64,000 nucleotides of DNA from Prosthecobacter gellanilyticus (lineage in GTDB: Bacteria; Verrucomicrobiota; Verrucomicrobiia; Verrucomicrobiales; Verrucomicrobiaceae): positions 27,671 through 91,670 of the forward strand of contig NZ_BKAG01000027.1 in assembly GCF_007992435.1 (NCBI RefSeq), written 5' to 3'. The notes beneath the pieces are model-generated. The model was not told the DNA's origin. It searched no databases and was given only the letters and a program-made list of their open reading frames with translations. Shown piece after piece: positions 17,752 through 26,746 of this stretch. The translations under genes and the position numbers were made by a program. Every line of letters starts with the position of its first letter. The first letter of the stretch is position 1.

Positions 17752-18039
17752 GAGCCGGAGGCTCGATGGCCGGTAGCCGGTGGTGAAGGTCGCGCAGCGA
17801 CCGGGAACCACCGGACATTGAAGGCAGGATTACAGATCAGGCTCGCGTCTCGGAGAGACGCTGGAAGTAACCGCACGTTGATGACGCCACTCCATCGGCC
17901 GGACATGGTTGCTTGTCTCATACTTCCAGTGTCCCTCCGGGACACGGTACTGATTGATGCTTCATCATTTCGTGTCCGGTGGTTCGCACTCGCTGTCGCT
18001 CGTTTCACCACCGGCTACGAGCCATCGAGCCTCCGGCTC
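17752..18039. repeat. Nested palindromic repeat element (~288 bp)
   Basis: The outer arms 17752-17817 (starting GAGCCGGAGGCTCGATGG) and 17973-18039 (ending ATCGAGCCTCCGGCTC) are near-perfect reverse complements of about 66 nt. Inside lies a second inverted pair, 17846-17870 (CGTCTCGGAGAGACGCTGG) and 17920-17946. Each inner arm is itself a small hairpin (for example GTGTCCC-TCC-GGGACAC). No gene is present. The element fills the gap between rph and blaI. Confidence 0.88.
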
Positions 18040-18081
18040 GTAGAACCAATGAGCGTTCTGTAACGGCGGGTAGCTATTTTG

Positions 18082-18107
18082 CAAAAGGTTGAAAATTCAA
18101 CCTTTTG
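18082..18107. promoter_or_regulatory. Palindromic operator candidate O1 upstream of blaI
   Basis: CAAAAGGTTGAA and TTCAACCTTTTG are perfect 12-nt arms separated by AA. The dyad lies just upstream of TTGACG (18111-18116), a likely -35 box. Its core GGTTGAA-AA-TTCAACC resembles the second dyad at 18131. Confidence 0.7.
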
Positions 18108-18130
18108 TTATTGACGTTTGCGCGCTGATG

Positions 18131-18146
18131 GGCTGAAATTTCAGCC
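18131..18146. promoter_or_regulatory. Palindromic operator candidate O2 abutting the blaI start codon
   Basis: GGCTGAAATTTCAGCC is a perfect 16-nt palindrome ending one base before the ATG at 18148. It would cover a -10 element placed 17 nt after TTGACG, suiting repression by the BlaI dimer encoded directly downstream. Confidence 0.7.
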
Positions 18147-18147
18147 T

Positions 18148-18531
18148 ATGAAGAAAATCACGCCATTAAGTCGACGCGAACGCGAAGTGATGGACCTCGT
18201 GTTTGCCCGTGGTGAGGCCACGCTTTCACAGATCCTGGAGGACATGGCAGAGCCACCCACACGGCCGGCTCTGCGCTCCATCCTCACCATTCTGGAAGGG
18301 AAGGGGCAGCTCAAGCACCGGCAGGACGGACGCGAGTTCATCTACCAGCCTGTGCATTCGCGGGAGGAGGTGGGGCAGTCCACGCTCAGTCGGGTCATCG
18401 GCACCTTCTTCGGCGGCTCCGTGTCCCAGGCCCTGGCCTCTTATCTGAGTCATCCTAAAACCCAGCTCACGAAGACGGAGGTCGAAGAGCTCCGCCGCTT
18501 CCTGGATCAAGCCAAGGTCAAGAAACCCTGA
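18148..18531 (+). CDS. BlaI/MecI/CopY family transcriptional repressor
   Basis: The ATG at 18148 gives 127 residues. The N-terminal winged helix is typical of BlaI (LSRREREVMDLVFARGEATLSQILEDM, then RSILTILEGKGQLKHRQDGREFIYQP), and the C-terminal helices form the dimerisation region. In the BlaI/BlaR1 paradigm the repressor is cleaved or inactivated after the membrane protease senses a signal. Here an M56 protease gene follows by 13 nt, so the pair is co-transcribed. Two perfect palindromes precede the gene, suggesting autoregulation. No ribosome binding site is visible and the predicted transcription start falls near the ATG, so the mRNA may be leaderless (inference). Confidence 0.93.
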   Translation: MKKITPLSRREREVMDLVFARGEATLSQILEDMAEPPTRPALRSILTILEGKGQLKHRQDGREFIYQPVHSREEVGQSTLSRVIGTFFGGSVSQALASYLSHPKTQLTKTEVEELRRFLDQAKVKKP

Positions 18532-18544
18532 ACCCTTCATCACC

Positions 18545-20551
18545 ATGTCCACGATCTCCACTGCCTCCTTTACTTCTGGTTGGTTGTTTGATGTCACACT
18601 GCAAGCCACCTTGCTGCTCGCGTTCACTGGCGGTGTGCTGACGCTCTTTCCGCGACTGTCCGCAGCGCGGCGGCACTTCGTGCAGGCCAGTGTGCTGCTG
18701 CTCATTCCCGTGCTGATTCTGGCGAGCCTTGTGGTGCCTGGGTGGCGGGTGGCATGGCCGGTGGAGATGCCGGCGGTCATCGCTAACGCAGCTCCAGCCA
18801 AGATGGTGACCGAGAGCCCCGCAGCTCCTCCTGCTGATTCTGCGCTGAGCTTGAAAGTGTCTGTCTCTGACCGCATGCCATCTTACGTGTGGACGCTCTT
18901 TTGGTTAGGGGGTGCCGGTGCTGGCGGGGTGGTGCTGATGGTGTCTGCGCGCTCGCTTTCACGTTTGCTGAGGTCTTCACGTTTGGTGGAAGATCGGGAG
19001 ATTCAGGGCTGCTTTCAGGAGGAAGCGGAAGCTCTGGGACTGCATCTGCCTGCGAGCAGCCTGCGCATGAGCGCGGAATGCCAGGTGCCCATGACCTGGG
19101 GGCTGAGGCGGAAGATCATTCTGCTTCCAGAGCAGGCCAATGGATGGTCAGAAACACGGCTGAGGCTGGTCTTGCGTCACGAACTCGCTCACATCGCACG
19201 TGGAGATATTCTGGTGTCCTTGCTCACGACTCTCGCGGCTTTGCTGCTGTGGTTTCATCCGTTCGTGTGGGGCATGTTCCGTGCCAGCCAGCGCACGCGG
19301 GAACAGGCCTGTGATGACCTGGCCCTGCAGCGCAGCGGGCAGGGGGCGGATGACTTTGCGGGAGAGCTGCTGAGTGCGGTCGCGGCACTTGGCGCACATT
19401 CCGGACGTCCATGGCTGCCACTGGCCCTCGCGATGTCTGTGTCCGCCAGCGCCAGGGCCATGCGCGGCCGGCTGGCCAATCTGGTGCAGTCCGGTCGTGG
19501 ACGATATGGATTTTCGGGGATCCAGAAGGTCGCCGTCCTGCTGCCTGTTCTTGGTATTGCTTTTGGTTTGGCCGGGCTGACGGCCTGCCGGAAAGAGCAG
19601 GTGCAGCTGCCCCTGCAGGTCTTGATCAGCAGCCGGTTTATCAGCATTCCCGTGGATTCACCGGTGCTGCAGGAGATGGGGCTGACTCTGAATGGAAGCT
19701 CCAGTTTGCAGAACCTGGGCATTCTCAGCTCCGAAAAAATGGAGGAACTGGTGCGGAGACTGTCCCAGCAAAGGGGGGTGAATCTGATGAGCGCGCCATC
19801 CGTGACCACACGCAGCGGCCAGAGAGCCACGGTGGAGATCACGCGTGAGTTCATCTACCCCACGGAGTTTGATCCGCCGAAGCAACTGGGCAAAGACCAG
19901 GCCGTCATTCCCACCACACCAACGGCCTTTGAGATGCGACCTGTGGGGATCAAGATGGAGGTGGAGCCGGTGATCACGGAGGACCACGTCATCAATCTCG
20001 CCCTGGTGCCGGAAGTGACCAGCTTTGAAGGCTTCATGGACTATGGAAAACCCATTGAGCAGCCTGACGCGGTGAATGGAGTGAAGATCACCGAGAACAA
20101 GATGCAGATGCCCATCTTCCACACGCTGAAGACGGCGAGCAACGTGGTCCTGCGCTCAGGCCAGAGCGTGGTCTTCGGCGGTCTAGGCAGTCCGGAGGGC
20201 GGTGCGCTCACGGACCGCATGCCGAAGACCAAGGACCTGGTCTTTTTCATCATCCAGGCAGAGGAGGTGGATGCGAACAAGATTGGAGATTCGACACCGA
20301 AGACCGCTGCCGTGGCGCCAACTGAGGCATCGGTAACCGTGGTGGGTGAAGTGAAGAGGCAAGGAAAGTACACGCTCAAACCTGGGATGACCGTGAAGGA
20401 CATCGTTGCTGAGGCCCAGGGCTTCAACGAGCAGGCCAACAGCGAGCAGTTGCAGCTCAAGCGCGGAGCCACCTTGATCCTGCTCAATTTCACAACCAGC
20501 GGCTCCAGGCCCCTCGAGAATGGAGACGTCCTGACCGTGCCGAAGAAGTAG
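18545..20551 (+). CDS. M56 (BlaR1-type) metallopeptidase fused to secretin-like and SLBB domains
   Basis: The 668-residue membrane protein starts with BlaR1-like transmembrane helices (about 12-35, 42-65 and 113-135). A cytoplasmic M56 zinc protease domain follows with H212-E-L-A-H216 and the third ligand Glu253 (TREQACDDLAL), then TM helices at about 224-245 and 328-346. The expected penicillin-binding sensor is absent. Instead, about 350-580 resembles the secretin beta domain (LMSAPSVTTRSGQRATVEI, VGIKMEVEPVITEDHVINL, SNVVLRSGQSVVFGGL). About 595-668 resembles an SLBB/ubiquitin-like module (VVGEVKRQGKYTLKPGMTV). By analogy, these periplasmic domains sense a signal and the protease inactivates the BlaI protein encoded upstream. 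The ligand is unknown. Confidence 0.88.
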   Translation: MSTISTASFTSGWLFDVTLQATLLLAFTGGVLTLFPRLSAARRHFVQASVLLLIPVLILASLVVPGWRVAWPVEMPAVIANAAPAKMVTESPAAPPADSALSLKVSVSDRMPSYVWTLFWLGGAGAGGVVLMVSARSLSRLLRSSRLVEDREIQGCFQEEAEALGLHLPASSLRMSAECQVPMTWGLRRKIILLPEQANGWSETRLRLVLRHELAHIARGDILVSLLTTLAALLLWFHPFVWGMFRASQRTREQACDDLALQRSGQGADDFAGELLSAVAALGAHSGRPWLPLALAMSVSASARAMRGRLANLVQSGRGRYGFSGIQKVAVLLPVLGIAFGLAGLTACRKEQVQLPLQVLISSRFISIPVDSPVLQEMGLTLNGSSSLQNLGILSSEKMEELVRRLSQQRGVNLMSAPSVTTRSGQRATVEITREFIYPTEFDPPKQLGKDQAVIPTTPTAFEMRPVGIKMEVEPVITEDHVINLALVPEVTSFEGFMDYGKPIEQPDAVNGVKITENKMQMPIFHTLKTASNVVLRSGQSVVFGGLGSPEGGALTDRMPKTKDLVFFIIQAEEVDANKIGDSTPKTAAVAPTEASVTVVGEVKRQGKYTLKPGMTVKDIVAEAQGFNEQANSEQLQLKRGATLILLNFTTSGSRPLENGDVLTVPKK

Positions 20552-20616
20552 ACCGTGAAGTTCTTTGGAGACATCTCCGCGCAAGAAAGTCATGATTCGC
20601 GAATTAGTCTCCGATC

Positions 20617-21735
20617 ATGCTCACTGACTCCACACGCGAACGCGACTTTCCGTCTCTCTCTGGCATTGCCTACCTGAACACAGCGGCGGAGAGCATTCCG
20701 CCGCTGGCGGTGCATGAGGCGCTGGAGGAATACTGGCGGGACAAATCGCGCGGCATGAAGGGACGAGACGGGCATTTTGCGGCCGTGGAGGCCTGCCGCG
20801 AGATCAGCGCGAAGATGCTGGGGCTGATGACGGATGAGGTGTCCTTCTGCTCCTGCAGTTCGGAGGCTTATAACCTGCTGGCTTCGGCGCTGAATCTCGG
20901 AGCCGACGATGAGGTGGTGGTGACAGACCTGGATTTCCCCGCCGGTGCCACGCCTTGGATGCGCGCCGTGGTGCCGCCGAAGAGTGTGCTCTGGAAGTCG
21001 GTGAATGGGGAGCTGAATGTGGAGGATCTGCTGCCGCTGCTGAGCGCGAAGACGAAGCTCGTGCAGGTGTCCCTGGTGAGCTTTTACAACGGGCACCGGA
21101 TCGACTGGCAGCCGCTGCAGGAGGCGGTGCGCAGGCTGGCGCCAAATGCGCTGATCTCCGTGGACATCACGCAGGCTTTTGGCCGTGTGGCGCTGGCTTG
21201 CGAGGGCGCAGACATCATGATCAGCAGCACGCACAAGTGGACGCTGGGTGTGCACGGCGGTTGTGTGATCGGCGTGCCGAGGCGGAATGCAGCACGGCTG
21301 ACCACGCATGCAGGTGGCTGGTATCACCTCAACAATGCTTTTGATGCGGACCGCTTCGAGCGCGCGGTGACGAAGGACGGGGCGCAAAGCTTCTCCGTGG
21401 GCATGCCAAACTTCGCCGCGCTGTATGCTCTGAACGCGGCGCTGCGCTATGTGGACGGCGTAGGTGTGGAGGCCATCTCCGCCCATGCGGATCCGCTGGT
21501 GAAGGAACTGCATGACGGGCTGGTACTGCGTGGTTTGCAGCCCATGTGCCCGCTGCGTGCGGATCGCCCGACGGGCATCGTTTCCTTCATGCATGAGCGC
21601 AGCGCGGAGATCCATGCCACGCTGGAGAAAGCGGCGGTGCATGTGATGCATAGCGCGGGCCGCATCCGGCTGGCGGTGCATGGCTATAACAAGGCGGATG
21701 ACGTGAGGCAGGCCCTCGCGGCGCTGGTGGTGTGA
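20617..21735 (+). CDS. Class V aminotransferase-fold PLP enzyme
   Basis: The 372-residue protein belongs to the cysteine desulfurase/isopenicillin-N epimerase-like branch of fold-type I PLP enzymes. The PLP-binding lysine is Lys207 in ISSTHKWTLGVHGG, and the preceding SVDITQAFGR supplies the PLP-contacting Asp and Gln. The N-terminus (FPSLSGIAYLNTAAESIPP) is typical of this group. No partner SufE/IscU gene is near, and the reactive-cysteine loop of desulfurases is not obvious, so the reaction remains open. It is located 65 nt after the M56 gene on the same strand. Confidence 0.88.
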   Translation: MLTDSTRERDFPSLSGIAYLNTAAESIPPLAVHEALEEYWRDKSRGMKGRDGHFAAVEACREISAKMLGLMTDEVSFCSCSSEAYNLLASALNLGADDEVVVTDLDFPAGATPWMRAVVPPKSVLWKSVNGELNVEDLLPLLSAKTKLVQVSLVSFYNGHRIDWQPLQEAVRRLAPNALISVDITQAFGRVALACEGADIMISSTHKWTLGVHGGCVIGVPRRNAARLTTHAGGWYHLNNAFDADRFERAVTKDGAQSFSVGMPNFAALYALNAALRYVDGVGVEAISAHADPLVKELHDGLVLRGLQPMCPLRADRPTGIVSFMHERSAEIHATLEKAAVHVMHSAGRIRLAVHGYNKADDVRQALAALVV

Positions 21736-21831
21736 ATGAGTGGACGCTGCCGTGGCCCCGCCGGTCCGCGCCGCCCGCTGTGAAAAGGCTGATTTACTTC
21801 AAGAAGGGGGGCTGATAGTCGTTCAGGGGTC

Positions 21832-23373
21832 ATGCTCCGCTGCCTTTTCCTTTCCGCCGCCCTGGTCCTGAGCGTTCATACGGCCTTGGAGGCTGCCGCC
21901 AAGCCCAACATCCTCTTTGCCATTGCGGATGACTGGGGGCCTCATGCCAGCGCCTATGGCACGCGGTGGGTGCGGACGCCGGCCTTTGACCGGGTGGCAA
22001 AGGAGGGGCTGCTTTTCAAAAATGCCTACACGCCCAATGCGAAGTGCGCGCCATCGCGTGCCTGCATTTTGACGGGGCGGAACTCCTGGCAGCTCAAGGA
22101 AGCGGCTAACCATATTTGCTACTTTCCACCGGAGTTCAAAGGCTGGGGTGAGGTCCTCACTGAAAAGGGCTGGAATGTCGGCTACACCCAGAAGGGCTGG
22201 GGGCCGGGTGTGGCGAATGACGCGGAGGGCAAGCCGCGCCAGATGACGGGCACGCCCTGGAACAAGAGGAAGGCCAAGCCGCCGACGCCGGACATCGTCA
22301 ACAACGACTACGCGGCGAATTTTGCGGACTTCCTGGACGTCGTTCCCGGGGAGCAGCCTTGGTGCTTCTGGTATGGAGCCGTGGAGCCTCATCGCGGTTA
22401 TGAGTTTGGCAGCGGGGTGAAGAAAGGCGGTAAAAGGCTCTCGGACATCGATCATGTGCCCCACTACTGGCCGGACAATGAGGTGATCCGCCATGACATG
22501 CTCGATTATGCCTTCGAGGTAGAGCATTTCGACCGGCATCTGGGCCGCATGATCGAGGAGCTGGAGAAGCGCGGGATGCTGGAGAACACGCTGGTCATTG
22601 TCACGGCGGACCACGGCATGCCTTTTCCGCGCAGCAAGGGGAACGCGAATGTACAGGCAAACCATGTGCCCTTTGCCGCCATGTGGAAGAGGGGCATCGC
22701 GAATCCGGGGAGGGTCATTGATGATTTCATCAGCTTCATTGATCTGGCGCCGACCTTTGTGGAAGTGGCTGGTCTGAAGTGGCGGGAGACCGGGATGCCG
22801 GAGTCACCGGGGCGCAGCCTCACGGATCTGTTCTTCGACAGGCCGCGGCATGTGCGTGATCATGTTTTGTTAGGCAAGGAGCGCACGGATGTGGGGAGGC
22901 CGCATGACGAGGGCTATCCGATCCGCGCCATCGTGCGGCATGACAGCGTGCTCATTGAGAACTTTGAACCAAGCCGCTGGCCGGGCGGGAACCCAGAGAC
23001 AGGGTACATGGACTGTGATGCCGGGGCGACGAAGAGCTTCATCATCGATGCGCACCGTAAAAACCCGCAGGATCGGTTCTGGCAGCTTTGCTTTGGGATG
23101 CGGCAGGGGATCGAGTTCTATGATCTGAAGGCGGATCCGGATTTTATGCAGAACATGCCCGATGATCCGCGTGTGGCGAGGATGCGGGATCAACTACATG
23201 AGGAACTGAAGACGCAGGGAGATCCGAGGATGGAAGGGAAGGGGGATGTTTTTGACAAGTATGAGCACGCTTCTGAGGCCAACGTGGGCTTCTATGAGAA
23301 GTTCATGCGCGGGGAACCCGTGAAGGCCGGGTGGATCAGTCCCACGGATATCGAGCCGAAACCGGTGCCGTGA
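21832..23373 (+). CDS. Secreted sulfatase (formylglycine-dependent)
   Basis: The 513-residue product has a signal peptide ([21 protein letters not shown]). The sulfatase signature is C72-A-P-S-R76 followed by ACILTGRN; Cys72 would be oxidised to formylglycine by a maturase not encoded in this window. The metal-site segment [11 protein letters not shown] and [11 protein letters not shown] near residues 255-265 are present. Such enzymes remove sulfate esters from polysaccharides or other sulfated substrates in the periplasm or outside. AGGGG before the ATG is a plausible ribosome binding site. It converges with a second sulfatase, with only 23 bp between stop codons. Confidence 0.94.
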   Translation: MLRCLFLSAALVLSVHTALEAAAKPNILFAIADDWGPHASAYGTRWVRTPAFDRVAKEGLLFKNAYTPNAKCAPSRACILTGRNSWQLKEAANHICYFPPEFKGWGEVLTEKGWNVGYTQKGWGPGVANDAEGKPRQMTGTPWNKRKAKPPTPDIVNNDYAANFADFLDVVPGEQPWCFWYGAVEPHRGYEFGSGVKKGGKRLSDIDHVPHYWPDNEVIRHDMLDYAFEVEHFDRHLGRMIEELEKRGMLENTLVIVTADHGMPFPRSKGNANVQANHVPFAAMWKRGIANPGRVIDDFISFIDLAPTFVEVAGLKWRETGMPESPGRSLTDLFFDRPRHVRDHVLLGKERTDVGRPHDEGYPIRAIVRHDSVLIENFEPSRWPGGNPETGYMDCDAGATKSFIIDAHRKNPQDRFWQLCFGMRQGIEFYDLKADPDFMQNMPDDPRVARMRDQLHEELKTQGDPRMEGKGDVFDKYEHASEANVGFYEKFMRGEPVKAGWISPTDIEPKPVP

Positions 23374-23396
23374 CTTTTTTGCCTGCGGCTAGATGC

Positions 23397-24815
23397 TCAC
23401 TCCGCCATTTTCTTCGTGGCTCCTTTGGGCTGGCCAGGCATCGGATAGTTCATTTTGCCGGCACCTCGATCACGAGGGCCCTCTGGCAATGTTTTGGCCC
23501 ACTCTGTGACTTGGTTGCCGAGGCGCTCGACAATGTCAGGATGGTGCTCGGCCACGTTGTTGAGTTGGGTGAGGTCTTGATTGAGATCGTAGAGCTCCAC
23601 GCGGCTTTTGTCGGGGTTCATGAGGAGCTTCCATTTGCCGTCGCGAATGGCTAGCTCGGGGCTGTGATGGAAGGGCTCGCCTGCAATGCGGAAGCGCCAC
23701 TCCCACATGAGGGGGCGTTTGCGCAGGCGGGTCTCGCCGGTCCAGGTATCGCTCATGTCCTCACCATCCAGGGGGTGGTCTTCGGGGATCTTGACCCCGG
23801 CGAGTGAGCAGAGAGAGGGCAGTAGATCGACCCCGGAGACGATGGATTGTTTGTCGATGCGCCCCGCAGGTACATGGCCGGGCCAGCAGATGATGCCGGG
23901 CACGCGGATGCCACCCTCATAGAGGCTGCGCTTGCGACCGCGGAAGGGCCCCGCGCTGCCGATGCCGCTGTGGCCTGCATTCTGGATGTGGATGTCCTCG
24001 GGGCCGTTGTCGCTGGAGAAGATGATGAGGGTCTTGTCCGCGAGCTTCAGGTCATCGAGCTTCTTGAAGAGGCGGCCCAGCTGGGTGTCCAGGTCCGTGA
24101 CACTGGAGGAGAAGATTTGCGCGGCGGAAGCATGCGGAAAGGTGGGACCGCCGGCGCGAAGGCGGGGATACTCCTTCATCTGCTCCGGGGTGGGGTTCAG
24201 CGTGGCATGGGGCACCAGGGTCCAGATCTGGGTATAGAAAGGTGTGTCCTTGTGCTTCTCGATGAACTGGATGGCTTCATCCACGAAGAGGCGGGTGGAA
24301 TTGGCGCGGTAGTAGGGATCTGCGGCCGGGCCGTTGGGGCCGTCCGTCTCTCCACTGCCGACATAGTCGAAGCCATACTTATCCGGCTCAGGGCCACCGG
24401 AGTTGCTGCCGAGATGCCATTTGCCGATGTGGGCGGTGGCATACCCGGCAGATTTCAGGAGGCGGGCGGTATTGGGCACCTGGGGCTCCAGCCAGTTGGA
24501 CATGCCACGGTTCTTGTTCATCTCCGGGGTGGCGTAGTGGCCGTGGATACGGTGGCGGGAGGGGTATTGGCCGGTGAAGAAGGCGCAGCGGCTGGGGGAG
24601 CAGACGGAGGCATTCACGTAGAAGTTGGTGAAGAGCGTGCCACGGGCCGCGAGGGCATCGATGTTCGGCGTGCGGGTGATGGGATGGCCGTAGCAGCCCA
24701 GGTCTCCCCAGCCGAGGTCGTCTGTGAGGATGAAGATGACATTTGGCGGTGCGGATAAGGCGGCCCCCTGAGAGATGAGTAGGGCCGTAAGAAGGATGAG
24801 GAGGGCGCGAGTCAT
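23397..24815 (-). CDS. Secreted arylsulfatase-type sulfatase
   Basis: The ATG at 24815 starts a 472-residue protein with signal peptide MTRALLILLTALLISQGAAL; an upstream extension lacks coding character. The signature C-S-P-S-R (Cys72 in this numbering, in NASVCSPSRCAFFTGQYPSR) marks formylglycine formation. NVIFILTDDLGWGDLGCYG provides metal-binding aspartates, and IIFSSDNGPE is the second metal segment. Its TDDLGWGDLGCYGHP start is closer to classic arylsulfatase A/heparan-type enzymes than its neighbour's. The two sulfatases differ substantially and are not a recent duplication. The substrate cannot be inferred. Confidence 0.94.
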   Translation of the reverse strand: MTRALLILLTALLISQGAALSAPPNVIFILTDDLGWGDLGCYGHPITRTPNIDALAARGTLFTNFYVNASVCSPSRCAFFTGQYPSRHRIHGHYATPEMNKNRGMSNWLEPQVPNTARLLKSAGYATAHIGKWHLGSNSGGPEPDKYGFDYVGSGETDGPNGPAADPYYRANSTRLFVDEAIQFIEKHKDTPFYTQIWTLVPHATLNPTPEQMKEYPRLRAGGPTFPHASAAQIFSSSVTDLDTQLGRLFKKLDDLKLADKTLIIFSSDNGPEDIHIQNAGHSGIGSAGPFRGRKRSLYEGGIRVPGIICWPGHVPAGRIDKQSIVSGVDLLPSLCSLAGVKIPEDHPLDGEDMSDTWTGETRLRKRPLMWEWRFRIAGEPFHHSPELAIRDGKWKLLMNPDKSRVELYDLNQDLTQLNNVAEHHPDIVERLGNQVTEWAKTLPEGPRDRGAGKMNYPMPGQPKGATKKMAE

Positions 24816-24912
24816 GGCAGCGCTGAAACGAGGCCCGTTGAACAAAAAATCCGAATAAAGCCGGGTCCCAGCCAGTCCATCGCAACGCACTCCTCACTTG
24901 TGCGCCCTAACC

Positions 24913-26622
24913 ATGAAGAATTCCCCCCAACCCTCTTCGGTTCTCGAAACCTTGGAATCCCGCCTGGCCCCCGCAGGTGTAGTGGCTCTGAGCCTGACTG
25001 CCAGCGGTGCGCTGACGATCACAGGCGATGCGCTTTCCAATGACTTTCAGATCACCGAGTCCGGCAACGACTGGACCATCGCCTCCCAAGCGGGCGGTGA
25101 TACCCTTTTCCGCCTGAACGGCGGTGCCGTCGTCTCCAGCATCACCTTTGACGCGCCGCTTTCAGTTTCGGCGAACCTGGGCGCTGGCAATGACAAGGCG
25201 CTTTTCTCCGCGACCCTGGTGCCTGGCAATCTCCTTCTGGATGCAGGCGCGGGCGATGACACGGTGGACCTGACGGACGTCAGCATCGGCGGCACGACCA
25301 CGGTGCGCATGGGCATCGGCCATGACTACTTCACCGCCGGTGGCGACCTGTTCTTTGCCAAGGCAGTGTCCGTGGACCTGGGCACGGGGCAGAACACCTT
25401 TGACGTGAATGCTGACTCGTTGCTGACCAATGCGGGGATCAGTGCCGTGGCCAGTGGATCGGCCGTGGAACTGCAGACCTTCATCCTGGCCGCCGAGGTG
25501 GCTGATGTGAGGGGTGCGATCACCCTGCGCACCACGACCGCAAGCTCCACCGACTTTGAGATCGGAGCCCTCACAGGTGACAGCCTGAAGGCGGCGGGCA
25601 TCATCACCCTGGCTTCCGCAGGTGGCAGTGACAACGTGACGCTCACGGGGGACATCGAAACACTCAGCACCCTGGCCATCAATCTGGGCAGCGGCGACAA
25701 CAAGGTGGTGACCGGTGATGCAGGCCTGATCAAGGCGAACGCGCTGACCTATGTGGGCGGTGCCCACAAGGACAACGTGACCTTTTACAATGACACCCTG
25801 CAGGTGGCGAAAGGCATGAGCTTCTCCGGCGGTGCGGGTGAAAACCTGCTGGACCTCTTCCCGGTCACTTCTTTGAGCATCGGCGGCGCGCTGTCCTATG
25901 TGGGCGGCACGGGCAATGACACACTTTTGGTTGACGGTCCGAGCGTCGCCATTGGCGGGCTGGTGAGCATGGGCGCGAGCAGTGGCAACAATGCCTTCGG
26001 CCTGAATGCGGTGCTGGCGAATGTGGGCGGTGTTTCCTTCAGCGCCGGTGTGGGCAATGATACCGTGGACGTGGGCCAGTTCGAGGGAGACTCCTCCCTG
26101 GTCACGGTGCGCGGCAATGTGAGCATCAGCACAGGCAGCGGCAGCGCTGACGTGATGGTGCGCGACGCGGACATCTACGGCAATCTCGCCATCAGCACGG
26201 CGGTCGTCCTGGGCGGCATTGACACCGTGCAGCTTCTGGACAGTGACTTCCGCGGCACGGTGGGCATCAATCTCGCAGGTTCCGCCCACAGTGATGTGGT
26301 GGTGCGTGACGGCATCTTTGATCGTGCGGTGACCATCAACACCGGTGGTGGTGATGACTATGTGGCCTTTGACACAGACACCGAAGTTTCCTCCATCTAC
26401 AGCGTGTTTGACGGTTATGTGAGGATCAACCTCGGCGCTGGCACGGACATCTTTGCCGCGGGCTCGAACCCTGCGGTGGACACCGTGGGCAATGACTTCA
26501 ACAGCTACATCGATGTGAACGGCGGCGCTGGTTACGACTACGCCTACTTCATGCACCACCAGTATAACAACGGATTCAACGGTCCACTGCCCTGGACGTA
26601 TGCGGTTGAGGAATATTATTGA
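24913..26622 (+). CDS. Surface protein with LEPR-like N-terminal motif and Gly/Asp-rich beta-helix repeats
   Basis: The 569-residue protein starts MKNSPQPSSVLETLESRLAPAG. The LETLESRLAPAG segment resembles the LEPR-x-LL N-terminal motif found before repeat domains in many Planctomycetes/Verrucomicrobia surface proteins; no ordinary signal peptide is present. The rest is about a dozen irregular repeats of 20-40 residues with turns such as LGAGNDKALF, AGAGDDTVDL, VGGTGNDTLLV, AGVGNDTVDV, GGGDDYVAF and LGAGTDIF. These are reminiscent of calcium-binding parallel beta-rolls. It is probably a secreted or cell-surface structural protein. The exact export route is unknown. Confidence 0.82.
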   Translation: MKNSPQPSSVLETLESRLAPAGVVALSLTASGALTITGDALSNDFQITESGNDWTIASQAGGDTLFRLNGGAVVSSITFDAPLSVSANLGAGNDKALFSATLVPGNLLLDAGAGDDTVDLTDVSIGGTTTVRMGIGHDYFTAGGDLFFAKAVSVDLGTGQNTFDVNADSLLTNAGISAVASGSAVELQTFILAAEVADVRGAITLRTTTASSTDFEIGALTGDSLKAAGIITLASAGGSDNVTLTGDIETLSTLAINLGSGDNKVVTGDAGLIKANALTYVGGAHKDNVTFYNDTLQVAKGMSFSGGAGENLLDLFPVTSLSIGGALSYVGGTGNDTLLVDGPSVAIGGLVSMGASSGNNAFGLNAVLANVGGVSFSAGVGNDTVDVGQFEGDSSLVTVRGNVSISTGSGSADVMVRDADIYGNLAISTAVVLGGIDTVQLLDSDFRGTVGINLAGSAHSDVVVRDGIFDRAVTINTGGGDDYVAFDTDTEVSSIYSVFDGYVRINLGAGTDIFAAGSNPAVDTVGNDFNSYIDVNGGAGYDYAYFMHHQYNNGFNGPLPWTYAVEEYY

Positions 26623-26647
26623 TCGGTGAAGTCGTGAAGTGAGCTAA

Positions 26648-26682
26648 GCTCCGTGACGCCCCAGGTCGGCGGTGCACGGAGC
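26648..26682. terminator. Hairpin after the LEPR-like gene
   Basis: GCTCCGTG (26648-26655) and CACGGAGC (26675-26682) form a perfect 8-bp stem 25 nt after the stop codon. It has no T-tract. It lies between convergent genes. Confidence 0.4.
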
Positions 26683-26746
26683 GCATCTTTAGCGCGTGGA
26701 GCCGGACTTGATCGCATAAGATAATCTGCATCAAAAAGCCTTGTGG

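Noticed and set aside
17741..18060. CRISPR array or transposon with gene content
   Set aside because: The repeats are inverted, not regularly spaced direct repeats, and no coding frame lies inside.
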